A stretch of 8,750 nucleotides of DNA from Candidatus Rhabdochlamydia sp. (GCA_030044075.1 JASHWM010000177.1:1-8750), one strand, 5' to 3'. Shown: positions 1 through 6,288, numbered from the stretch's first letter. Program-made: numbers and translations. The notes: generated by a model from the sequence alone, not told the origin.

Positions 1-634
1 TAGGGCCGAGCTTTTTTCGGAGCGATGCAATGTGCACGTCGATATTACGGTCGACGATTAATGCATCGTCATTGTGGATGTCGTCCAGAAGCTGGTTCCT
101 TGTCAGCACCCTTCCTCGGTTTGTGAGAAGGCGGCGAAGGATTCCAAATTCTGAAAGAGTGATCGGGATGACCTTGTCATTGGACTTTAAAAGATAACGA
201 TCGACATCGAGGACAAAATTTCCAAAAGAGAGGATCTTTGCTGGTTTTTCGTTTTCTTTTCCTCTTCGCATCACAGCTTTAATGCGTGAGAAAAGGACTT
301 TTGGGGAAAAAGGTTTTGCGACATAGTCATCTGCTCCAAGCTCGAGGCCTAAGAGGACGTCAAGTTCTTCCCCTTTTGCGGAAAGAATGATGACGGGGAT
401 ATTTTTCGTTTCAGGGTTGCTCTTCATCTTGCGGCATACATCAAGGCCGTTCTGCCCGGGCAGCATGATGTCAAGGATCACAAGGTCGGGCTTTTCTCTT
501 TCGATCGCACGGTACCCATTGATCCCATCGACTTCAACATGCAGCTTATATCCGGAGATTTCAGCTTGCAATTTGATGAGGGCTGCAATGTCTTCTTCGT
601 CTTCGATTAATAATATTCTTTTTTTCTGGCTCAT
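1..634 (-). CDS. OmpR/PhoB-family response regulator, C-terminal end cut off by the window
   Basis: DNA-binding response regulator of a two-component system, expected to be phosphorylated by a histidine kinase and to control transcription in the cytoplasm. The window shows 211 codons without a stop; the family is usually about 225-240 residues, so only the extreme C-terminus is missing. Residues about 5-118 form the receiver domain: acidic pair E11-D12, phospho-acceptor D55 in LVILDIMLPG, S85 and the conserved K107 in the KPF motif are all present, so it should be phosphorylatable. Residues about 131-211 form the winged-helix domain (TLSEFGILRRLL, then VDRNIDVHIASLRKKLG). I chose the ATG at 634 (MSQKKRILLIEDEEDI) because a GGAA lies 6 nt upstream and the N-terminal length is typical. 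An in-frame ATG at 658 would add 8 residues but has no visible ribosome site. No kinase gene is visible. The target genes are unknown. Confidence 0.93.
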   Translation of the reverse strand, partial: MSQKKRILLIEDEEDIAALIKLQAEISGYKLHVEVDGINGYRAIEREKPDLVILDIMLPGQNGLDVCRKMKSNPETKNIPVIILSAKGEELDVLLGLELGADDYVAKPFSPKVLFSRIKAVMRRGKENEKPAKILSFGNFVLDVDRYLLKSNDKVIPITLSEFGILRRLLTNRGRVLTRNQLLDDIHNDDALIVDRNIDVHIASLRKKLGP

Positions 635-658
635 AGCGATTTCCAATTTTTCTTCCAT

Positions 659-856
659 TCAAGCATTTTTTTAGAATTTCTTCACGCCTTTTCTGATTTT
701 TCATAGAAACTTTTATAGATATGATGAAAATGGGGCCCCTTTCCTCAGTTATTCATATGTTAATATAATATTAAATTTTTTAAAATTTGAGAAAAAAGTT
801 TTAATTTTGTTACAATCATTTAATTAATATTAAATTACTTTATTATATTAACGTTT
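659..856. promoter_or_regulatory. AT-rich divergent intergenic region
   Basis: This gap of about 200 bp separates the start of the response-regulator gene from the start of the USP-like gene, so it must hold signals for both directions. From about 751 to 856 it is almost pure A+T. It contains a perfect TATAAT on the plus strand (764-769) without a good -35 partner. A weaker pair has TTGTTA (807-812) and TTAAAT (830-835) spaced 17 bp, ending close to the ATG at 857. A 12-mer TAATATTAAATT occurs twice (766-777 and 825-836). In such AT-rich DNA these matches are not strong evidence. There is no clear Shine-Dalgarno before 857. I see no coding sequence or RNA gene here. Confidence 0.45.
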
Positions 857-1984
857 ATGTCGATTTCTGCTCTTTCTTTAAATAGTTTTGATAATCGTTT
901 TTATCATATTCCACAAGCAAGAAATGCTGTTGAGGACAGGGTTCATAATTATATTTTAGATCTCATATGGAGAGGGATTGGGGTAGCGATTGCAATTGCA
1001 TCCATAACGGCGGCTTTTGTCGTAACCCCTTTTGCAGCTTTCGGGCTCATTCCCGCCGCCCTTTGTTTTTTTGTGCCTGAGATCTTTTCCATGACCTCAA
1101 TCAGTGAAGATATGAAAGACGATGGGATTGATGGGGAAGTTCAGGAGGATATTGAAAAGACCGCTATAGATCCTCTTGGGATTCCAAACGAACCTAGGAA
1201 CAACTGCTGGGCTGCTGTTTTGATGCAATTGATCCTGAACATCCCGACATTAGAAGAGCTGATCATGGAACATCCGAACTATGCAAATGCAAGGTATGAT
1301 CCCTTTAGGGACTTTATTACGAATTATCGCGAAAAGCAAAGAGATCTTGCAGGCCTTGCAAGAGGAGTATCAATACAGACGATCAGGGAAGCGTGCTGCG
1401 ATCTCGCCCCCCTTCAATTTCACAGGATCCCAAATTTTGGAGCGAGCCTAGATAATGCTTTTGACCTGATCGTAGATCCTAGGCTTATCCCTGACGGCTC
1501 TTCTTTGAAGACTCCAATGATCAAACGGCGCTTGACTGGTGATTTCATAAGAGAAGAAATGATCATGAACCTGTATATTCAATCAACTGCTTTTGAAAGG
1601 CATGCAGCATTTGATGAAGCCCTTGACGAAGCATTTATTGATGGGACTTATAGTAGAAAATTGCGAAGGGCCCCAGAAGAGTTTATGTTCAAAGTCGATC
1701 GAATAAGGTTGGATGGAAGAGTTGATACGGCAAACCATCCTATCCCATCTAGTTTTCAAATACCTGAGAAATTCATTGAAGAAGGAGAAACCGCTGAATA
1801 TGAATGCAACGTGTTTGGCCTGCGCACGGGCGAACGGGTCAGAAGCGGCCATTATATTGCCTATGTCAAAACTGAGAATGGCTGGTGGAAATGCAATGAC
1901 GGACGTGTTCAGCACATTTCTGATCGAAGGGCAAAAGATGCCATGCAAAGGGCTTCCATTTTTCATTTTCGAAAAGTACAATAG
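857..1984 (+). CDS. Predicted membrane-anchored USP-like (peptidase C19) deubiquitinase, probable secreted effector
   Basis: 375 residues. The C-terminal two thirds match the signature blocks of eukaryotic ubiquitin-specific proteases. The Cys box is at about 108-136 (NNCWAAVLMQLILNIPTLEE, candidate nucleophile C117). A middle block at 272-306 resembles the family's 'LxRF' and 'P..F' strands. The His box is at about 315-356 (SGHYIAYV, candidate H332, then GWWKCNDGRV with N347 at the third triad position followed by D348). Cys-to-His spacing is about 215 residues, compact for the family, and no zinc-binding CxxC pairs are seen. Residues about 37-78 form a bilobed hydrophobic stretch with a Pro/Phe-containing middle, which could be a two-helix hairpin as in chlamydial inclusion-membrane (Inc) proteins. 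The first 30 residues are Ser/Asn-rich, compatible with type III export but not diagnostic. Expected reaction: hydrolysis of ubiquitin isopeptide bonds on host proteins. The domain call rests on motif reading; activity and secretion are inference. The next gene starts 29 bp after the stop. Confidence 0.75.
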   Translation: MSISALSLNSFDNRFYHIPQARNAVEDRVHNYILDLIWRGIGVAIAIASITAAFVVTPFAAFGLIPAALCFFVPEIFSMTSISEDMKDDGIDGEVQEDIEKTAIDPLGIPNEPRNNCWAAVLMQLILNIPTLEELIMEHPNYANARYDPFRDFITNYREKQRDLAGLARGVSIQTIREACCDLAPLQFHRIPNFGASLDNAFDLIVDPRLIPDGSSLKTPMIKRRLTGDFIREEMIMNLYIQSTAFERHAAFDEALDEAFIDGTYSRKLRRAPEEFMFKVDRIRLDGRVDTANHPIPSSFQIPEKFIEEGETAEYECNVFGLRTGERVRSGHYIAYVKTENGWWKCNDGRVQHISDRRAKDAMQRASIFHFRKVQ

Positions 1985-2013
1985 CCAATCCATCAAAACA
2001 ACTATGCGTAATT

Positions 2014-2775
2014 ATGAAGATCTCAGCTTGTGACCAACCTGTTCATTCCTTTCCAAGCAGTATGCCCATGGAGAATGATCCTGCCTCTAGAAGGATCATT
2101 CAGGATGTTTCCACTTTGCAATCGCTTGATGAAAGAAATGAATGCGGCTCCTGCTCTGATTGTTTCCAAAATTTTTTTTCCTCTATCTTTGAAGGGATCA
2201 AAAGCTTTTTTCTTGGGATCTATCATCTTTTTGTCAGGGAAGATGATACAGATAAAGACATTCCGCCAAACACTGCTTTTGATGCGCTCAAAGAAAAGCT
2301 TGGCCAATTTACCGAGCATTCCTCGTTCCCAAGGGTGTTTATCATAGGGATGCGCTTCACAAATGAGCAAGAATGGTCAAGCGATCATTTTGAGGTTGCA
2401 GAAATACACAGCCATGAAGAATTTCTTCAATTCAAACAAAAAATTGAGGAAGAGGGCGAGCTTTTGCAAACTTCCAATGACGGAAAAGAACTCGGGGAGT
2501 CTGATTCTGAGTGGGGCGTCGGCTGCAAGTTCAAAGTGGATTGCATGGACATTAGAAAAGAACCAGGGTCTTCTCACTATAAGATCGCGGAATTTTTTGC
2601 GCGCTGTCCGCCAGCTGAATCAGGTGATGATAGCGGCGAGAGCACCTCTACTGTCGATGATTCTGACCTAGCCGATTGGCTTGATCTCTCAGAACAAGGA
2701 TGGAGGTCTTCCTATGATCGCATTGCCGTAGATCAGAGCGCTCTTAACCTCATCGCAAAAATTCGAGCCCTTTAA
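2014..2775 (+). CDS. Hypothetical acidic protein with a Phe-rich hydrophobic segment
   Basis: I do not recognise this 253-residue protein. Its N-terminus is Ser/Pro-rich. It is followed by a small cysteine cluster (C44, C47, C50) and a hydrophobic or amphipathic segment at about 51-74 (NFFSSIFEGIKSFFLGIYHL), long enough for one membrane helix or a membrane-surface helix. The rest is soluble and acidic, with a predicted strand-like stretch (FPRVFIIGMRF, about 105-115), a charged helical region (about 133-152) and a Ser/Asp-rich low-complexity stretch at about 201-222. It starts 29 bp after the USP-like gene on the same strand, so the two are probably cotranscribed, and it may be a second effector or accessory factor; this is inference from position only. 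No Shine-Dalgarno supports the ATG at 2014; in-frame ATGs at 2062 and 2068 are alternatives. The stop codon overlaps the convergent murI stop. Confidence 0.7.
   Translation: MKISACDQPVHSFPSSMPMENDPASRRIIQDVSTLQSLDERNECGSCSDCFQNFFSSIFEGIKSFFLGIYHLFVREDDTDKDIPPNTAFDALKEKLGQFTEHSSFPRVFIIGMRFTNEQEWSSDHFEVAEIHSHEEFLQFKQKIEEEGELLQTSNDGKELGESDSEWGVGCKFKVDCMDIRKEPGSSHYKIAEFFARCPPAESGDDSGESTSTVDDSDLADWLDLSEQGWRSSYDRIAVDQSALNLIAKIRAL
2074..2100. repeat. Perfect 9-bp inverted repeat near the start of the hypothetical gene
   Basis: AATGATCCT at 2074-2082 is the exact reverse complement of AGGATCATT at 2092-2100, with a 9-nt loop between. It lies in codons 21-29 of the hypothetical gene and has no following T-run in the direction of transcription, so it does not look like an intrinsic terminator. 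It could be an mRNA hairpin or a chance match. Confidence 0.5.
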
Positions 2776-3605
2776 ATTTTCACACAGGAATAATTTTCAA
2801 GCTCAGCGAAAGACTTGCTTGTTGCAAGCTCAACATGTTTGATCGCCTCGCCTAAAAAAGCATGTCCGATCATTTGGAATTTTTCAGGATTGTCTGTCAC
2901 AAAAAATTGACAGTTGCCCTCGCCTGTATTGTTTTCAGGGAAGGTGTCTAAGAACTTTTTGACCATTCTTGCACATGCAATGGAAGGGTCGATCAACTTG
3001 GATGTAGGCCCAAGGGTTGTTTGGATGACTTCCTTAAGGAGTGGGTAATGGGTGCAAGCAAGGAGCGCTGCATCGATCCCTTCCGGATGGAAAGTGTGCA
3101 AGTATTCTTTTGCGATGAGATAAGCTGCATCATGACCTGTAAAACCCTCCTCGACAAGAGGTACGAAAAGAGGACATGCTACGGCCTTTATTTCAAGGTG
3201 CGGGTATCTCTCTTTGATCGATTTTTGGTAAACCTCTGAAGAAATGGTTCCGCGCGTTCCTAAAATGGCGACCTTTTGTTTTTCCTTCAGAAGGGAAAGC
3301 TCTTCAATCGCTACATGGGAAATGCCAATGATGGGGATAGGAAGCGCTTCTTGCAGGGCTTCAAAAGCCATGGACGATGCAGTATGGCATGCGACTACAA
3401 GGAGCTTCACCTGCTTTTCTAAAAGAAAGCAGCTGTTCTCAATCGCGTAGCGAGTAACTGTTGCGGGGCTTTTGTTGCCATAGGGAAGTCTTGCCGTGTC
3501 GCCAAAATAGATAATATCTTCACTCGGCAAGAGGTCCCTTATTGCACGCATGACCGTGAGGCCGCCAAACCCAGAATCAAAAATTCCTATTGGATTATTC
3601 TGCAT
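2772..3605 (-). CDS. murI: Glutamate racemase MurI
   Basis: Cofactor-independent racemase converting L-glutamate to D-glutamate for peptidoglycan stem peptides, in the cytoplasm. With the chosen start the protein has 277 residues, normal for the family. Both catalytic cysteines are visible: C73 in VVACHTASS and C184 in LLACTHYPLL with H186. The N-terminal substrate loop IGIFDSGFGGLTV (D10, S11) and the PYG motif (41-43) are also present. The usual Asn after the first cysteine (CNTAS) is His here (H74). The ATG at 3605 places the protein start just before the conserved IGIFDSG block, as in other MurI proteins. An upstream in-frame ATG at 3632 would add 9 unconserved residues inside the preceding gene. 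The start overlaps the end of the LysM lipoprotein gene by 11 bp, suggesting translational coupling as the last gene of the tol-pal block. Chlamydiaceae lack murI, so its presence points to a chlamydia-like relative. Confidence 0.95.
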   Translation of the reverse strand: MQNNPIGIFDSGFGGLTVMRAIRDLLPSEDIIYFGDTARLPYGNKSPATVTRYAIENSCFLLEKQVKLLVVACHTASSMAFEALQEALPIPIIGISHVAIEELSLLKEKQKVAILGTRGTISSEVYQKSIKERYPHLEIKAVACPLFVPLVEEGFTGHDAAYLIAKEYLHTFHPEGIDAALLACTHYPLLKEVIQTTLGPTSKLIDPSIACARMVKKFLDTFPENNTGEGNCQFFVTDNPEKFQMIGHAFLGEAIKHVELATSKSFAELENYSCVKI

Positions 3606-4263
3606 AGGGGATCTTGAGTTCTTTGCCAACATTGATCCGATCGTTTGCCAGATCGTTGTATTTCCTTAACGTCTCAACAGAAATGCGATGCTCCTGGGCA
3701 ATCTTCCCAAGGGTGTCGCCTGTTTTCACTTTGTACGTGGTGTATCCTTGAGAGGGCTTTGCCTGTACTGCCTTGGAAATGGAAGAGAGGGTGTTTTTCA
3801 GCTTGGCAACTTCCTCGATCTTCTGGATATTGCTTACAAGGTCCCTTTCCAGCTCGCCCAGCTTGTCACGATATTGTCCAAGAGCAGTCGTTGCTTGGTT
3901 GGCATGGACCCCCAGCTGTCTGATATCGGACGAAGCCTTATCTTGGATGCGCTCGATTTGGGAGATCTTCTTCTCCAATGCCGCGATCTCTTCAAAGAGC
4001 TGCTCGACCTTTAACGATTTTTTACCGGAAAACTCTTTGGAAAGCGAAGAAATGGTCTGGTCTTTTTCCCGAAGTTTATCTTCGAGCAAAGAGATCTCCA
4101 TCTGCTGGCTTGCCAAGGTATGCTTAATGTCTGCAACCTCGATCCTCAGTTCGTCAACTGCAAGTTCCTGATATTCTTTTTTACCCTGCAATGCACCAAA
4201 ATCGGAAGCACAGCCACCGAGCAGTGATGCAATGAAGAGTAAAAAAAGGGAATTACTTCTCAT
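3595..4263 (-). CDS. LysM-domain lipoprotein with long coiled coil
   Basis: 222 residues. The N-terminus is a lipoprotein signal peptide (MRSNSLFLLFIASLLGGC, lipobox LGGC, lipidated C18). It is followed by a heptad-rich, charged coiled-coil region at about 32-165. A single C-terminal LysM domain lies at about 175-219 (TTYKVKTGDTLGKIA ... LKIP), which in this family binds the glycan backbone of peptidoglycan. It should therefore tether an envelope membrane, likely the outer one, to peptidoglycan and may oligomerise. In many bacteria the gene after pal is cpoB/ybgF, a coiled-coil plus TPR protein; here a LysM domain takes the place of the TPRs, and similar LysM proteins follow pal in other chlamydiae (from memory). 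I chose the ATG at 4263 because it starts the signal peptide exactly; the open frame extends upstream to an ATG at 4377 inside pal, but that sequence is unlike an export signal. The start overlaps pal by 11 bp. Confidence 0.88.
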   Translation of the reverse strand: MRSNSLFLLFIASLLGGCASDFGALQGKKEYQELAVDELRIEVADIKHTLASQQMEISLLEDKLREKDQTISSLSKEFSGKKSLKVEQLFEEIAALEKKISQIERIQDKASSDIRQLGVHANQATTALGQYRDKLGELERDLVSNIQKIEEVAKLKNTLSSISKAVQAKPSQGYTTYKVKTGDTLGKIAQEHRISVETLRKYNDLANDRINVGKELKIPYAE

Positions 4264-4915
4264 AGATCTTGAAATGCGCCCTTCGGTTTTTTGCCCAGTC
4301 TTGCGGAGAATGGCCCCAGGTTTCAGGCTGTTCTTTTCCATAAGAAATTGTATGGAGCTGATCGACATGAACTCCATGCTGGATCAGCAAGGAGCGAACG
4401 TGCTGCGCCCGTCTTGTTCCAAGGGCAAGGTTGTAGGCTTCAGGGCCCCTTTCATCGCAATGCCCCTCGATGATCAAGTAGGTATTTGGATGGGCTTTAA
4501 GATAGTCTGCCATCTTGTACACGGCAGCTAAATTTTCTTTGCCGCGGAGGATGTGGTCATCGGTATTGAAATAGAGGTTGCAGAATAGTTCTCCTAAAAG
4601 CGCTGACGGGTCGCGGAAGTGCTGCATGCCCGGAAGGCCGCTTCCCTGTTCCCCAGGGCTAAATTTTGGCTGGGCAATGGCCTCGTCGGTAAAGCCCGAT
4701 TTTAAGTCTTCCTCTTTTAATGCGATGAAGTCTTCATCAGCATTCTCATCAACGGATGTTAGGAGGTCATCATCGCTGACCCATGTCGAGTTGTCCTGAT
4801 TTGTTTGGCTTGTGGTGTTTTCTTTTTCCCACATGCTGCCTTTATTTTTACCGCAGGCTCCCAGCGATAAAAGTAACAGGGCGCATAATACTGCCGAAGA
4901 TAAATGTCTTTTCAT
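4253..4915 (-). CDS. pal: Peptidoglycan-associated lipoprotein Pal
   Basis: 220 residues. A lipoprotein signal peptide ends in the lipobox LGAC, giving lipidated C21, with outer-membrane anchoring expected. A long, acidic spacer at about 30-105 is followed by an OmpA-like peptidoglycan-binding domain at about 108-218. The hallmark block starts with GHCDERGPEAYNLALGTRRA (151-170). D154 and R169, spaced as in characterised OmpA-like domains, are the expected contacts to the diaminopimelate of the stem peptide, and NRRAHF (210-215) closes the domain. Pal binds TolB and peptidoglycan and helps the outer membrane follow the constricting cell. The spacer makes it longer than the E. coli protein. 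The gene lies 14 bp after tolB with its own good ribosome site. Its last codons overlap the start of the LysM gene. Confidence 0.95.
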   Translation of the reverse strand: MKRHLSSAVLCALLLLSLGACGKNKGSMWEKENTTSQTNQDNSTWVSDDDLLTSVDENADEDFIALKEEDLKSGFTDEAIAQPKFSPGEQGSGLPGMQHFRDPSALLGELFCNLYFNTDDHILRGKENLAAVYKMADYLKAHPNTYLIIEGHCDERGPEAYNLALGTRRAQHVRSLLIQHGVHVDQLHTISYGKEQPETWGHSPQDWAKNRRAHFKIYEK

Positions 4916-4920
4916 TGTTG

Positions 4921-4925
4921 CCTCT
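4921..4925 (-). promoter_or_regulatory. Ribosome binding site of pal
   Basis: AGAGG on the minus strand, 5 nt before the pal ATG at 4915, lying in the 14-bp gap after tolB. It supports the chosen pal start and independent initiation, in contrast to the coupled genes that follow. Confidence 0.75.
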
Positions 4926-4929
4926 TATT

Positions 4930-6285
4930 CTATTTTGTTCCCCATGTGGGATAATGGTTCTTGCCTTCCCCATTTGTAATTTTTACTGGCTCACTTTGAT
5001 GTAAGTTGACGACGTATAAGTCGGAAACAGACCCTTCCACCGAATTAAATACAAGGTGGAGACTGTTCGGCGCCCAGACAGGATTTTCTTTATTTCCTGG
5101 CCCGGACGTCAACTGCCATTCGGATTGCGTGTCGAAGTCATAAATCCATATTTGCCGTATTCCATTTGTTTTAGCACTATAGGCGATTTTTTTTCCATCA
5201 GGAGACCAAGAAGGACAGCTACTTTCTTTGTTGGCCTTAGTTATTAACAAAGGATCCGCCCGTTTCCCGCCCACCTTTACCGGGATGACATAAATTCGCG
5301 CAGACCCGTCCTTGTCAGACACAAACGCTATTTTGTCTCCGCTCGGGCTGAACGTTGGTGAGGCCTGTACAGACCTTGGGTAGGAAAAAAGCTGGACCGG
5401 TTTGCCGATGGCCCCTTTTTGGGGATCGAAGTTTTGAATGAACAGGTCGGCCCGGCCGGATGCATCGCAAATAAAAGCGATGAGGTCTTTTTTAGATGAG
5501 ATAGCAGGGAGCAGCTGATTCCCTCTTAGATCGATGAGCCTTTTTCCCTCCCCTTTTTGAAGGGAGGCAAGAAAGATCTTCGGTTGTCCGAGCTTATAGG
5601 AGACATAGAGGAACTTGTCGCTCTGGCCGCTGGAAGAAGGGATCATGACAGGAGTGACCCCATAGCTTCCCTCTTTTGTAATTTGCCTTTTATTGGCGCC
5701 GTCCCAGTCGCATTCCCAGATTTCTGATGTCCAATTTTTTTGGCTCCCATTTTTTTTGAGGGCAAATAAGATCCTATTGGAACAGACGCCTTCGCTGTTG
5801 AAGACATTTTTATGGATGGTGTCGGCAGCTTTATGGATCTGTTTTCTGTCATGGGACAGATTTCCCGATAAATGGATTTCCGCCAGGGTTTTGAGAGTAT
5901 GGGTTTTGGGTGCATACATCGTAAGGGATAGTTTTTTCCCGGAAATACTCCCGCACACAATCTGATGGATGGATGTGTTCTTCCAGGTATCTGACTGGAA
6001 GGCAGCCTGCTTATTGCTGTTCTGCAGAACTTTTTCCTTATCTTCCTGCATAGGAAGCACATAGGAAGATCCGTTGTGGTTTAGATCGAATTCAAGGACT
6101 TTGCGGATTTCCGCCGCGTAATATTTGGTATATGAAGATTCATCCGTCGTAAATTGCGCTAGATAAAAGGGGGATAGGACTGTTTCTGTTTCGAGGGCGA
6201 CACGTATTTCAGTAGTCGTTGGCTCTCCAGCGTATACGTTGCAAAATAAGCAGGATAATAAAGTGGCAATGATCAGTTTATACAT
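4930..6285 (-). CDS. tolB: Tol-Pal system protein TolB
   Basis: Periplasmic beta-propeller protein that shuttles between Pal and TolA in the Tol-Pal complex. The 451 residues start with a cleavable signal peptide (MYKLIIATLLSCLFCNVYA, likely cleavage after A19). The N-terminal domain runs to about residue 165. The C-terminal propeller is made of WD40-like/TolB repeats with the typical 'SPxGxKIAF' pattern, for example TFSPSGDKIAFVSDKDG (311-327) and SWSPDGKKIAYSAKTNG (359-375), and further blades near 222-242, 263-285 and 402-427. The length is slightly above the E. coli protein. The ATG lies only 3 bp after the tolA stop and no Shine-Dalgarno is seen, so initiation is probably by translational coupling. 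Confidence 0.95.
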   Translation of the reverse strand: MYKLIIATLLSCLFCNVYAGEPTTTEIRVALETETVLSPFYLAQFTTDESSYTKYYAAEIRKVLEFDLNHNGSSYVLPMQEDKEKVLQNSNKQAAFQSDTWKNTSIHQIVCGSISGKKLSLTMYAPKTHTLKTLAEIHLSGNLSHDRKQIHKAADTIHKNVFNSEGVCSNRILFALKKNGSQKNWTSEIWECDWDGANKRQITKEGSYGVTPVMIPSSSGQSDKFLYVSYKLGQPKIFLASLQKGEGKRLIDLRGNQLLPAISSKKDLIAFICDASGRADLFIQNFDPQKGAIGKPVQLFSYPRSVQASPTFSPSGDKIAFVSDKDGSARIYVIPVKVGGKRADPLLITKANKESSCPSWSPDGKKIAYSAKTNGIRQIWIYDFDTQSEWQLTSGPGNKENPVWAPNSLHLVFNSVEGSVSDLYVVNLHQSEPVKITNGEGKNHYPTWGTK

Positions 6286-6288
6286 AAT

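Noticed and set aside
732..739. GGGGCCCC palindrome between the response regulator and the AT-rich block
   Set aside because: An 8-bp palindrome without loop or T-run; too short to call as an operator or terminator.
857..1984. Alternative reading of the USP-like protein as a papain-type (C1) or CE-clan (ChlaDub-like) protease
   Set aside because: Cys comes before His, which excludes the His-Asp-Cys order of CE-clan enzymes, and the GHYIAYV ... WWKCND box is far closer to the USP His box than to papain; an unusual C1-like fold is not fully excluded.
1583..1996. Open frame on the minus strand opposite the USP-like gene
   Set aside because: No family features; it is antisense to a gene with recognisable catalytic boxes.
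3606..3632. MurI start at 3632
   Set aside because: It adds nine unconserved residues; the ATG at 3605 gives the usual MurI N-terminus and an 11-bp overlap like the preceding junction.
3773..4171. Plus-strand open frame with a Ser-rich product
   Set aside because: It is the antisense of the coiled-coil region of the LysM lipoprotein; the Ser-rich composition follows from Lys/Glu/Leu codons on the other strand.
4264..4377. N-terminal extension of the LysM lipoprotein to an ATG at 4377
   Set aside because: The extra 38 residues lie within pal and would bury the clear lipoprotein signal peptide that begins at 4263.
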